Assembly (NCBI RefSeq): GCF_000010725.1
Contig: NC_013859.1
Span: 392,001 to 456,000, forward strand
Direction: 5' to 3'
Source of the DNA: Azospirillum sp. B510
GTDB lineage: Bacteria; Pseudomonadota; Alphaproteobacteria; Azospirillales; Azospirillaceae
Length of the DNA stretch: 64,000 nucleotides
This document shows positions 8,964-17,454 of this stretch, piece by piece. A model generated the notes under the pieces. It saw only the letters and a program-made list of their open reading frames with translations, did not search any database and had not been told where the DNA came from. Both the position numbers and the translations under genes were made by a program. Within the stretch, counting starts at the first letter, position 1. Every line of letters starts with the position of its first letter.

Positions 8964-9197
8964 TCACTGGCCGGATCGCTCGTCATCCGGATTGTGGTTG
9001 GCGGCGTGATCCTGCATCTGCTCGGTCTGCACGGCCTTGCCGTCCAGGCCGCGGGCCTCGGAGTGACGGGACTTGTCGCGGTTGGACAGCACCGCGTTGT
9101 CGCCGATCGAGCCGGCAGGCAGGTCGGTGTTGGCGCCCGTGCCGGTGCCCTTGCCCTGTCCGCTGACGCTCATGTGCTTCTTGCTGGCGTTCGCCAT
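8964..9197 (-). CDS. Small hydrophilic protein of unknown function (77 aa)
   Basis: The frame starts at an ATG with GGGAGGGG ten bases upstream. The product is strongly hydrophilic, rich in Gly, Asn, Asp and Lys, with no signal peptide or membrane segment; it includes SVSGQGKGTGTG and ends HNPDDERSGQ. It resembles small disordered stress proteins in composition, but I recognise no family. It lies just downstream of the DUF4142-PRC gene on the same strand with a 13-base gap, so co-transcription is likely. Confidence 0.6.
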   Translation of the reverse strand: MANASKKHMSVSGQGKGTGTGANTDLPAGSIGDNAVLSNRDKSRHSEARGLDGKAVQTEQMQDHAANHNPDDERSGQ

Positions 9198-9210
9198 CGC
9201 ATCCCCTCCC

Positions 9211-10125
9211 TCATTTGTTCATGTCGGTGCCATGGCGCTTGCCCAGCGAGACGGTGGTGTCGTCGTATTTGAACTCCGCCATCTGCTTGACCTGATCCTC
9301 GGTCACCTGACGGGCGACGACGCGATCGCCGTCGGTCCGCAACAGGGCATAGTCGAGCGCCACCTGCTTGGCGCCGATCCCCATCACGCCGCCGCGGTCC
9401 AGGATCACCTGGGTGGCCTTGCCGGTCTGGCCGTCGAGGATGATGTCGGCGACGTTGCCCAGCTTCCCGCCATCGTCGCCATAGACGGTCTTGCCCATCA
9501 TCTTTTCAAAGCTGGCACCCTGCCGCATGGCGCCAGAGGTGGAGGCCCCTGCGGAGGCGACCGCCGGGCGCAGGTCGCGGACCTGGCGCAGATGCTGTTC
9601 CAGCGTCGGCAGGGTCTGCTCGGCGAAGCGCTTCAGGTCGGCGTCCCGGCCGGTTTCCGCCTGCTGCCGGAACAGCGTGACGGCGGTCTGATGGGCGTCG
9701 ATCTGGCCCTGGAGATAGGCGGAGTCGAACCGTTCGCCCTTCAGGCCGCGCAGCGTCTCCAACTTCTTCTGGTGATCGGCATCCAGCGTCGTCGGCAGCG
9801 TCATCGCCTTCTGTTGGGCCAGGGTCTTCATCGCGTCGGAGGTCTTGGTGTGGTCGGTCACCATATGGCTGCCGAACCGCTTGACGCCCTGGTCCTTCGC
9901 CTGATCCTGCGCCAGCTTGCCCGCCTGGATTTCGAACAGGTCGCTGATCGCCGCCGTCCGGGCGAAATTCATATCCTGCTGTGCCAGTTGCCCGGTGCCG
10001 CCCGCCGCCTTCGCCGGAGGCATCGGCGCCGGCGTCTGGGCCGGATTCTGGGCCAGGGCCGGAGATAGGGCCGGGGCGGTGAACAGGATCACCGCGGCGG
10101 TCGCGAGAAGACAAGGGCGTTTCAT
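9211..10125 (-). CDS. Periplasmic DUF4142 protein with C-terminal PRC-barrel
   Basis: The 304-residue product begins with a clear signal peptide (MKRPCLLATAAVILFTAPAL, cleavage after SPALAQ). A Pro/Ala linker follows, then a DUF4142 four-helix domain (about 48-195; DMNFARTAAISDLFEIQAGK, SHMVTDHTK). The last 90 residues form a PRC-barrel (KMMGKTVYGDDGGKLGNVAD, then QVILDRGGVMGIG). DUF4142 proteins are ferritin-like bundles of unknown function often induced by stress. PRC-barrels are found on the ribosome, in photosynthetic reaction centres and in envelope proteins. The join of the two in one exported protein is less common. The start is the ATG just before the signal sequence; longer upstream reading has no coding character. 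Confidence 0.88.
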   Translation of the reverse strand: MKRPCLLATAAVILFTAPALSPALAQNPAQTPAPMPPAKAAGGTGQLAQQDMNFARTAAISDLFEIQAGKLAQDQAKDQGVKRFGSHMVTDHTKTSDAMKTLAQQKAMTLPTTLDADHQKKLETLRGLKGERFDSAYLQGQIDAHQTAVTLFRQQAETGRDADLKRFAEQTLPTLEQHLRQVRDLRPAVASAGASTSGAMRQGASFEKMMGKTVYGDDGGKLGNVADIILDGQTGKATQVILDRGGVMGIGAKQVALDYALLRTDGDRVVARQVTEDQVKQMAEFKYDDTTVSLGKRHGTDMNK

Positions 10126-10383
10126 GGTGGCGGCTCCTGGATTTGCGTTACGTCCGGTCGACGTCTCCGGCCAGGCGGACAGCCGGACCGGAACGCCGTT
10201 CTCCGCCTTTTCAACCGACGGGCGCGGCTGTCGTTCCCGCCACCGAGAGCGTCGGTGGTGCCGCGCATTGGCGACGGGATCCACAGGGGGAACACGCCGG
10301 GGGTATAGCCGAATGAGCACTCGGCCTAGGCCACGCGTCCGGGGCAAGAAGGGTGGGCTTATGACTCCCGGTAGGAGGCCCGC

Positions 10384-12096
10384 TTGCTTCGTGACGCCCG
10401 CCATGTCCTGAACGGCACCCACATCGACTGCGATCTGTGCGTGATCGGCGGCGGCGCCGCCGGCCTGACCATCGCGCGTGAGCTGGCTGGCGGCCGCCTG
10501 AGCGTCGTCCTGCTGGAAGGCGGCGGGCTGGAGGTCGACGGCATCTCCCAGGCGCTCTATGCCGGCCGCAATGTCGGCCTGCCCTATGAACGGCTGACCA
10601 CCGCGCGCAGCCGCTATCTCGGCGGCAGCACCAACTGCTGGGGTGGCTTCTCCCGCCCGCTGGAGCCGACGGACTTCGGCGAGCGGCCCTGGTTCCCCGG
10701 CAGCGGCTGGCCGATCCCGCGCAACAGCCTGATGCCCTATTACGAGCGCTCGCACGACGTGCTCGGCCTCGGCCCCTTCGATTATGACACCGACTATTGG
10801 ATGGAGCGGGTCGGCGGTCCCAAGGCGGCGCTGATCCCGGTGGAGACCGGGGATGGCGGCAGCGGCGCTTTCGAAAACCGCGTCGCCCAGCTCAGCCCGC
10901 CGATCCGCATGGGGGAGGCCTACCGCGCCGAGATCGGGCGGGCCGCCAACATCACCGCCTTCCTGAACGCCAACGTCACCGGGCTGGACAGCAACCCGAC
11001 CGCCACGGCGGTGGAGCGGGTGCAGGTGCGCACGCTGGACGGACCCTGCTTCACCGTCGGCGCCCGGTTGTTCGTGCTGTGCTGCGGCGGAATCGAGAAC
11101 GCGCGCATCCTGCTGCTGTCCAACACGGTGCAGGCGGCCGGGCTGGGCAACGGCAACGACCTCGTCGGCCGCCATTTCGCCGACCATCCACGCTTCAAGA
11201 CGGCGCCGGTCCGCCTGACCCGGCAGGGGCGCCACCGCACGCTTTACGACGTCAGCCTGTGTCTGGCCCGGCGGCGGCTGCGCCGGCCGCATCCGTCGAT
11301 CGCGCTGGCCCTGTCGCCGACGGCCGCCCTCCAGGAACGGCACGGGCTGCCCAATTCCCGCACCTATCTGGTCGCCTCCTACCATTCGGCGGCGTTGGAC
11401 GCCTTCAAGGCGATGCGCGACCTGCGGATTCTGCCCTCGCGCCACCGCTGCCGCCGCTTCGGCGTGTCGGAGGACGAGGCGGCGAGCCTGTTGCGCAATG
11501 CCGGACCGCGCATCCTGCGCAGCCTGCCGCAGTTGGCCCATGCGCTGTTCGACAGCACGGTCGATCCCGGCTGGCTGCCCCGCCGCTTCACCCTGGAAAC
11601 CGTGCTGGAGCCGGTGCCCAATCCCGACAGCCGGGTGACGCTGGACCTCGCCACCGATCCGTTCGGCCGCAACCTGCCACGGGTGGACTGGCGCCTGACC
11701 GCGCAGGACCGCTGGGGCGCCACCGAGACCCAGCGGCTGCTGCGCGAGGAGCTGCTGCGCCGCGGCCTGATCGCCGTCGACAGGACGGCGAATGGGGCGG
11801 GAGGGAAGGTGGCGGAGGAGGAAGCGGCGATGGCCGATGTCGGTTGGTGCTGGCACCATATGGGCACCACCCGCATGCATGACTCGCCGCGCCATGGCGT
11901 GGTCGATCCGGACGGGCGGGTCCATGGAATGGGCAATCTCTATGTCGCCGGCAGCTCCGTCTTCCCGACCATGGGGGCGGACCACCCAACCATGACCATC
12001 GTGGCGCTGGCCCTGCGGCTGACAGACCGCATCCTCGCCCTGCTGCGGGACGAACGCGGCAGCCCGCCCGCCCCGGCGGTGGCAGCTTCGCTTTGA
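10384..12096 (+). CDS. GMC-family flavin oxidoreductase
   Basis: A 570-residue protein with an N-terminal FAD-binding Rossmann motif CVIGGGAAGLTIARELAGG (19-37), the GMC N-terminal segment SRYLGGSTNCWGG, and a C-terminal GMC_oxred_C region with HHMGTTRMH and the closing FAD contact GADHPTMTIVALALRL. The start is a TTG: AGGAGG stands five bases before it and no ATG lies closer. There is no signal peptide. GMC enzymes oxidise alcohols, sugars or sterols; the substrate is not evident. It stands alone between a minus-strand gene and the Mug glycosylase. Confidence 0.87.
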   Translation: MLRDARHVLNGTHIDCDLCVIGGGAAGLTIARELAGGRLSVVLLEGGGLEVDGISQALYAGRNVGLPYERLTTARSRYLGGSTNCWGGFSRPLEPTDFGERPWFPGSGWPIPRNSLMPYYERSHDVLGLGPFDYDTDYWMERVGGPKAALIPVETGDGGSGAFENRVAQLSPPIRMGEAYRAEIGRAANITAFLNANVTGLDSNPTATAVERVQVRTLDGPCFTVGARLFVLCCGGIENARILLLSNTVQAAGLGNGNDLVGRHFADHPRFKTAPVRLTRQGRHRTLYDVSLCLARRRLRRPHPSIALALSPTAALQERHGLPNSRTYLVASYHSAALDAFKAMRDLRILPSRHRCRRFGVSEDEAASLLRNAGPRILRSLPQLAHALFDSTVDPGWLPRRFTLETVLEPVPNPDSRVTLDLATDPFGRNLPRVDWRLTAQDRWGATETQRLLREELLRRGLIAVDRTANGAGGKVAEEEAAMADVGWCWHHMGTTRMHDSPRHGVVDPDGRVHGMGNLYVAGSSVFPTMGADHPTMTIVALALRLTDRILALLRDERGSPPAPAVAASL

Positions 12097-12145
12097 GCAG
12101 GGCGGCGGCGTTCTATATTCCTCTCCCGTCCGAGAGGAGTGCAGT

Positions 12146-12760
12146 ATGGATCTGTTCGACGATGCGCCGGCCCCACCCCCGGAGGACATGCCGGCGGCCG
12201 CCGGACCGCTGCCGGACATCGTGGCGCCGGGGCTGGACTGCCTGTTCGTCGGCTTCAACCCCGGCCTGCGCTCCGGGGCGCTCGGCCATCATTATGCCGG
12301 GCGCGGCAACCAGTTCTGGCGCCTGCTGCACGAGGCCGGGCTGACGCCGCGGCTTTACCGGCCGGCGGAGGACGGCACCCTGCCGGCCGTCGGCCTCGGC
12401 TCCACCAACCTCGTCGCCCGCGCCACCGCCAGCGCCGCCGAGCTGTCGCGGACGGAGTTGCGCGGCGGGGTGCCCCGGCTGGCGCGGATCGTCGGCCACG
12501 TCCGGCCGCTGGTTCTGGCCTATACCGGCAAGGGCGTCTATCTGGCGGCGACCGGCCTGCCCGACGCCCCCTGGGGCGTGCAGCGGCAGCCGCTGTTCGA
12601 CGGCGTCGCCGATGTCGTCGTGCCGTCGCCGAGCGGTCTCGCCCGCCTGCCCTTCGCCGAGAAACTGCGCTGGTTCCGCGAATTGCGGGCGGAGGTCGAC
12701 CGGCGGCGACGCGGCCGATCCGGTCCCCTCACTCCAGATGGGGCTGGCGGGTCACCGTGA
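12146..12760 (+). CDS. mug: Mismatch-specific uracil/thymine DNA glycosylase (Mug type)
   Basis: The 204-residue product has the two hallmark motifs of the Mug/TDG branch of the uracil-glycosylase superfamily: VGFNPG (35-40; GINPG in E. coli Mug), which activates water, and VVPSPSGLARLPF (158-170; NPSGLNR type), which wedges into the helix. AGAGGAG precedes the ATG. It removes uracil or ethenocytosine opposite G in base-excision repair. The N- and C-terminal extensions are low-complexity. Its last 32 bases overlap the convergent histidine-phosphatase gene. Confidence 0.9.
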   Translation: MDLFDDAPAPPPEDMPAAAGPLPDIVAPGLDCLFVGFNPGLRSGALGHHYAGRGNQFWRLLHEAGLTPRLYRPAEDGTLPAVGLGSTNLVARATASAAELSRTELRGGVPRLARIVGHVRPLVLAYTGKGVYLAATGLPDAPWGVQRQPLFDGVADVVVPSPSGLARLPFAEKLRWFRELRAEVDRRRRGRSGPLTPDGAGGSP

Positions 12761-13238
12761 AGCTGACCGAGCCGTCGGCTTCATAACCCAGGATCCAGAC
12801 GGTGTGGAAATCGTCGCCGTCCCACTTCTGCGGCACCTGGTCGGCGGGCGCGCCGAGCGCCAGAGCCAGTTCCGGCAACTTGCCATGATGCCAGCAGATC
12901 AGCACCGTGGCGCCGGTATAGGGTGCCGCGCTCAACAGCGCCGGAACCTGGGCGACATCGTCGTCGGCGATGGTGTGGCTCAGCGGCAGGGCACGGATCA
13001 GGCTGATCGGCGTCACCGTTTCGATGGGCCGCACGCTGTGCGGCGAGGGGGCCGTCGCCACCACCGCCGAAATGGCCGGCGCGCCCGTCGGAACCAGGGC
13101 CGGCAGAGTCGTGGTGATCGAGCAGGCGCGCTGCCAGCCTTTTCCCGACAGGTTGGGATCGGTGTCGCCGTCCGGCTTCTCGCCATGACGGATCAGCAGG
13201 ACGGTGTTCGGCGTCGGGTTCGGCTTTGTCATCGGCAT
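12729..13238 (-). CDS. Histidine phosphatase-family protein
   Basis: A 169-residue cytoplasmic protein that opens with LLIRHGEKP, the RHG catalytic loop carrying the phospho-accepting histidine, followed by LSGKGWQRA and, in the second half, WHHGKLPELA, which supplies the second catalytic histidine. These are the phosphoglycerate-mutase/SixA-like features, in a short form. Substrate unknown. The 3' end overlaps the 3' end of mug by 32 bases in convergent orientation. Confidence 0.8.
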   Translation of the reverse strand: MPMTKPNPTPNTVLLIRHGEKPDGDTDPNLSGKGWQRACSITTTLPALVPTGAPAISAVVATAPSPHSVRPIETVTPISLIRALPLSHTIADDDVAQVPALLSAAPYTGATVLICWHHGKLPELALALGAPADQVPQKWDGDDFHTVWILGYEADGSVSFTVTRQPHLE

Positions 13239-13326
13239 TGACTCTCTGGAACGGGGAAACCTTCCAGAGGCTACGCATGTATCGGGGATTCTTCCAACGG
13301 ATTTCGCGCTGAACGGGTATGGACGG

Positions 13327-13360
13327 ATCTCCCGGCCGCCGGTGAGGGCGGCCGGGAGAT
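13327..13360 (-). terminator. 14-bp perfect hairpin after the molybdenum hydroxylase operon
   Basis: A perfect inverted repeat: 13327-13340 pairs with 13347-13360 around a six-base loop (GGTGAG). The stem is very GC-rich (CCCGGCCGCC core) and lies 22 bases past the stop codon of the large subunit. There is no T-tract, so it may work as an mRNA 3' end stabiliser or a factor-assisted terminator. Confidence 0.5.
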
Positions 13361-13381
13361 GGCGTCAGCTCCACCACCCGG

Positions 13382-15634
13382 TCAGCTGACGATGCCGCCC
13401 CGGCTGAAGGGCAGCGTCTGCAAGGGCTGGCCGGTCACCGAGAAGACGGCGTTGGCAACCGCCGGCGCCACCGTCGGCACACCCGGCTCCCCGGCGCCGG
13501 TCGGCCGCTCGTGCGAGGGCACGATATGGACCTCCACCGCCGGCATGTCCGACATCCGCAGCGGCAGATAGCCGTCGAAATTTCCCTGATCCACCTTGCC
13601 GTCGGTCAGGGTGATCTCGCCGCGCAGCGCATGGCCGATGCCCCAGCCGGCACCGCCCTCCATCTGCGCCTTGACGATGTCGGGGTTGACGACCTCGCCG
13701 CAATCGACGGCGACGACGACGCGGTCGACCTTGATCTGCCCCTTGGCGTCGACCGTCACGTCGGCGACATGGGCGACATAGGTGTTGAAGCTTTCATGCA
13801 CGGCGACGCCGCGCCCCTTGCCCTTAGGCAGGGGCTGGCCCCAGCCGGCCTTCTCGGCCGCCAGCTTCAGCACGCCGGCCAGACGCGGATGGTCCTTCAG
13901 CATCTCCATACGGAAGGCCACCGGATCCTTGCCGGCCGCCTTGGCGAGGCGGTCGATCATCACCTCCTTGGCGTAGGCGGTGTGGGTGTGGCCGACCGAG
14001 CGCCACCACAGGGTGGGAACCGGAGAGGCGACGGTGTGGGCGTCGACCGCGAGGTTCGGCACCGGATAGGCCATGTCCGAGGCGCCCTCGACCATGGTCG
14101 CATCGACGCCGTTCTTGACCATCACCGCCTCGAACGCGGTGCCGGCCATGAAGCTCTGGCCGACGATGCGCTGCTTCCAGGCGACGAGCGCGCCCGTGGC
14201 ATCGACCGCCGCGGCGATCCTGTGCAGGAACAGCGGGCGGTAATAGCCGCCCTTGATGTCGTCCTCGCGCGTCCAGACGAGATGGACAGGGGCCTTGGGA
14301 TAGGCCTTGGCGATCATCACCGCCTCGGCGATGTAGTCGGCGGTGGTGGTGGCGCGACGGCCGAAGCTGCCGCCGGCCCACTGGGTCTCGATCCTCACCT
14401 GCTCCGGCTTACAGCCCAGGATATGGGCGGCGACCATCTGTTCGACCGTCTGGAACTGCGACCCCGCCCAGATGGTGCAGCCACCCTCCGGATTGAGCGC
14501 CACCACGGCGTTGAGCGGCTCCATCGGCGCATGGGCGAGGTAGGGGAAAACGAACTCTCCCTCCACCACATGGCCGCCCTTAGCCTTGGCGGCGGCGAAG
14601 GCCGCGTCGGCATCGCCCTTGGCGGCGGCGACGGCACCCGGCGTCTCCGCCAGCTTGCGGTAGTCGGCCAGCATGGCGTCGGTGCCGCGCATCTCGGCCT
14701 TGGAGTCGTCCCAGGTGATCGTCAGCGCCTCGCGGCCCTGCATGGCGGCCCAGCTGTTCCTGGCGATCACCGCGACACCGACCGGCAGGCTCACCACCTC
14801 GATGACGCCCGGCACATTGCGGGCGGCGGCATCGTCGACGCTCTTCACCGTGCCGCCGAAGCGCGGGCTGCGGGCCAGCACCGCCGTGACTTGGCCCGGA
14901 CGGCGGATGTCCATGGCGAAGATGGCGGTGCCGTTGGTCTTGCTGACGTGATCCAGCCGGTGCAGGTCCGGCTTGCCGATCAGCACATAGTCCTTCGGGT
15001 CCTTCAGCTTGACCTGCTGCGGAACCGGCAGCTTCGCCGCCTCCTCCGCCAGCTCGCCGAAGGTGAGGCTGCGGTTGCCGGCGGCATGGCGGACCACGCC
15101 CTTCGACACCGTCACCTCGCCGGCCGGCACGCTCCAGCGAGCGGATGCGGCGGCGACCAGCATGGCGCGGGCGGCGGCGCCGGCCATGCGCAGCTCGTCC
15201 CAGCTGTTGGCGACGGCGGTCGAACCGCCAGTGCCCTGGATACCGAAGAAATGGTTGGCGTAGAGCTTGGCGTCGGCGGGGGCGAAGGCGCCGCGCACCT
15301 GGGCCCAGTCGGCGTCCAACTCCTCCGCCACAATGGTGGCGATGCCGGTGACGATGCCCTGGCCCTTGTCGAGATGCTTGGCCAGCACGGTGACGGTGTT
15401 GTCGGGCGCCACGATGATGAAGGCGTGCGGGCGCGGGTCGGCCGGTCCGATGATCTTGGGCGCCGTTTCGGCGGCCAGCGCCGGGAAGGGCAGATGGGCG
15501 CCGACCACCAGCGCGCCGGCCCCGGCGCCGATGGCCTTCAGGAAACCGCGGCGGGAGGGGACCGCCAGCGGCAGCGGCGACGGCGTGCCGCCAAAGCCGG
15601 TCTGGGCGGCCTGACGGATCAGATGATGCAGCAT
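13382..15634 (-). CDS. Molybdopterin-binding large subunit, isoquinoline 1-oxidoreductase beta (IorB) type
   Basis: A 750-residue xanthine-oxidase-family subunit of the periplasm-directed type. Residues 27-33 (SRRGFLK) followed by a hydrophobic stretch form a twin-arginine signal, fitting export of a folded Mo-cofactor enzyme. The body carries EGEFVFPYLAHAPMEPLNAV, QWAGGSFGRR and ETQ-type Mo-binding segments, and the C-terminal GEPGVPTVAPAVANAVF that holds the catalytic Glu of the family. It hydroxylates N-heterocycles or oxidises aldehydes; the substrate is unknown. It sits three bases downstream of the [2Fe-2S] subunit. The usual cytochrome c partner of exported enzymes of this group is absent. 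Confidence 0.9.
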   Translation of the reverse strand: MLHHLIRQAAQTGFGGTPSPLPLAVPSRRGFLKAIGAGAGALVVGAHLPFPALAAETAPKIIGPADPRPHAFIIVAPDNTVTVLAKHLDKGQGIVTGIATIVAEELDADWAQVRGAFAPADAKLYANHFFGIQGTGGSTAVANSWDELRMAGAAARAMLVAAASARWSVPAGEVTVSKGVVRHAAGNRSLTFGELAEEAAKLPVPQQVKLKDPKDYVLIGKPDLHRLDHVSKTNGTAIFAMDIRRPGQVTAVLARSPRFGGTVKSVDDAAARNVPGVIEVVSLPVGVAVIARNSWAAMQGREALTITWDDSKAEMRGTDAMLADYRKLAETPGAVAAAKGDADAAFAAAKAKGGHVVEGEFVFPYLAHAPMEPLNAVVALNPEGGCTIWAGSQFQTVEQMVAAHILGCKPEQVRIETQWAGGSFGRRATTTADYIAEAVMIAKAYPKAPVHLVWTREDDIKGGYYRPLFLHRIAAAVDATGALVAWKQRIVGQSFMAGTAFEAVMVKNGVDATMVEGASDMAYPVPNLAVDAHTVASPVPTLWWRSVGHTHTAYAKEVMIDRLAKAAGKDPVAFRMEMLKDHPRLAGVLKLAAEKAGWGQPLPKGKGRGVAVHESFNTYVAHVADVTVDAKGQIKVDRVVVAVDCGEVVNPDIVKAQMEGGAGWGIGHALRGEITLTDGKVDQGNFDGYLPLRMSDMPAVEVHIVPSHERPTGAGEPGVPTVAPAVANAVFSVTGQPLQTLPFSRGGIVS

Positions 15635-15637
15635 GGA

Positions 15638-16099
15638 TCAGGCCCTCATCGTCTGGGCGGCATCCTTGATCGCCGCGCGGATGCGGACATAGGTGGCGCA
15701 GCGGCAGACATTGCCGTCCATCGCCGCGTCGATGTCCTGGTCGGTCGGGTTCTGGTTGTCGGTCAAGAGCGCGATGGCGCTCATGATCTGGCCCGACTGG
15801 CAATAGCCGCACTGGACGACGTCCAGCTTTTGCCACGCCGCCTGCACCGCCTGGGCGGCCTTGCCCTTCACCCCCTCGATGGTGGTGACCTTGCTGTCGG
15901 GCGTCAGCATGCCGACCGGCGTCTGGCAGGCGCGGGTCGGCGCGCCGTCGACATGGACGGTGCAGGCGCCGCACTGGGCGATGCCGCAGCCGAACTTGGT
16001 GCCGGTCATGTTCAACTCGTCCCGCAGAACCCACAGGAGCGGCATGTCGTCGGAGACGTCGAGCTGACGCTCCTCACCGTTGACGTTGATGCGAACCAT
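15638..16099 (-). CDS. [2Fe-2S] small subunit, IorA type
   Basis: A 153-residue protein with both iron-sulfur motifs of xanthine-oxidase-family small subunits: plant-type ferredoxin cysteines at C38, C43, C46 and C58 (GCGIAQCGACTVHV), and the all-helical second cluster at C97, C100, C132 and C134 (CGYCQSGQIMS, NVCRCATYVRI). It passes electrons from the Mo centre of the adjacent large subunit. It has no signal of its own and is expected to travel with the Tat-exported partner. The start is the ATG at 16099, in the gap divergent from the LysR gene. Confidence 0.92.
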   Translation of the reverse strand: MVRINVNGEERQLDVSDDMPLLWVLRDELNMTGTKFGCGIAQCGACTVHVDGAPTRACQTPVGMLTPDSKVTTIEGVKGKAAQAVQAAWQKLDVVQCGYCQSGQIMSAIALLTDNQNPTDQDIDAAMDGNVCRCATYVRIRAAIKDAAQTMRA

Positions 16100-16309
16100 G
16101 GCTTTTGCCTCTTTCTCCCTGAACGGAACCGCCGGCCTGCCGCGGTGATCTGGAACGCGGCGGCGACGGGTCCGCTGCCCGGTTGGGGCCTTGGCTACGG
16201 ATTGTGCTATGGATTGGATTTTATGATTGGCGGCTGCTGAACCAGCTCTGGCTCGACAGAATACACGGTCCAGTGCACAATGAAGTAGACTGCTTTGGTT
16301 CATATCGCC

Positions 16310-17224
16310 ATGAAGGCAATTCATAACCCTGCGCTCGACCTCAACCTGATCAAGGTGTTCGACGCGCTGCTCGAAACCCGCAACGTCTCGCGTGCGGCGG
16401 ACGCGCTGGGCGTCAGCCAGTCGGCGGTCAGCCACGCGCTGGGCCGTCTGCGCACCCTGGTCGGCGACCCGCTGTTCGTGCGCACCGGCAACCGGATGGA
16501 GCCGACGCCGCGCGCGCAGCGGCTGGCCGAACCACTGCGCGACCTGCTGGTCGGAGCCGCCCGCGCCCTGTCGGCGGAGGAGGATTTCGACCCCCAGCGC
16601 GAGGAGCGGCGCTTCACCATCTCCACCCCCGATTCGATGCAGGCGGTCCTGCTGACCGGGATCCTGCGCAACGCTGTGGAAGGCGACCTGCGCGTCTCGG
16701 TCTCGCTGCTCAACCTCGACCCCGACGCCACTTTGAACGCGCTGGACGACGGCACCCTGGATCTCGCCATCGGCTATCAGCCGGAGTTGCGGCGCTGGCA
16801 CGACCGGCAGGTGCTGTACCGGGAAACCCATGTCTGCCTGTACAATCCGGCCCTCGTCCCGGTCAAACCGCCGATCGGACTGGAGGATTACACCCGCTAT
16901 CCCCATCTGATGCCGTCGCTGCGCGGTGGGCTGACCAGCTTCATCGATGACGAGTTGGCGGCGCTCGGCACAAGGCGGCGCGTCGCCGCCTCGACCACCC
17001 AGTTCCTGGCGATCCCGATGATCCTGACGCGGGCGCCGATGCTGACCTCGCTGCCCACCCGGCTGGCCCGGCTGTGCGCCGACGCGCTCGGCCTCGCCAT
17101 CAGCCCGTTGCCCTTCGATGTCGGTGACTATGAGGTGTCGATGATCTGGCACCGCCGCGACACCACCTCCCCCTCCCACAGCTGGTTGCGCCAGCGCATC
17201 GGCGAAGAAGCGGCGGCACTTTAG
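16310..17224 (+). CDS. LysR-family transcriptional regulator
   Basis: The 304-residue product has a typical LysR winged helix in its first 70 residues (LDLNLIKVFDALLETRNVSR, then ALGVSQSAVSHALGRLR), followed by a periplasmic-binding-protein-like effector domain of the NodD/PcpR subtype. The ATG at 16310 aligns with usual LysR starts; a TTG 15 bases upstream is also in frame. It diverges from the molybdenum hydroxylase genes with a 210-base gap, the standard arrangement for a LysR regulator and its target. It also precedes the VioB-like pair, which it could equally control. The inducer is unknown. Confidence 0.9.
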   Translation: MKAIHNPALDLNLIKVFDALLETRNVSRAADALGVSQSAVSHALGRLRTLVGDPLFVRTGNRMEPTPRAQRLAEPLRDLLVGAARALSAEEDFDPQREERRFTISTPDSMQAVLLTGILRNAVEGDLRVSVSLLNLDPDATLNALDDGTLDLAIGYQPELRRWHDRQVLYRETHVCLYNPALVPVKPPIGLEDYTRYPHLMPSLRGGLTSFIDDELAALGTRRRVAASTTQFLAIPMILTRAPMLTSLPTRLARLCADALGLAISPLPFDVGDYEVSMIWHRRDTTSPSHSWLRQRIGEEAAAL

Positions 17225-17299
17225 GGCAAGGGAGCATGCGCCGGCCCCCGCATACACGGCAATGCACGCGGAAAAAGAGTTTCTGGTTTAGAATTTCCA

Positions 17300-17328
17300 T
17301 TGAGTTGGCAAGGTTATCAACGCTAGAT
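17300..17328 (+). promoter_or_regulatory. Possible sigma-70 promoter for the VioB-like pair
   Basis: TTGAGT (17300-17305) and CTAGAT (17323-17328) are 17 bases apart in a locally AT-rich stretch between the LysR gene and the VioB-like unit. Both boxes are imperfect, so this is a weak prediction. Confidence 0.3.
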
Positions 17329-17454
17329 CATCATCCATATCGATAATTTCTTGCCTGGCGGGTGTCCTTGTCATCCGTCACAGCTTCTTTGCACGCCCGA
17401 TCCAGCGCGGCCGGTCCGCCACGGCTTCGTGCGCCCTCACGGAAAGGAATCGAC

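Noticed and set aside
10126..12258. Long in-frame upstream extension of the DUF4142-PRC gene
   Set aside because: The extension runs antisense through the GMC oxidoreductase. The true start is shown by the signal peptide at 10125.
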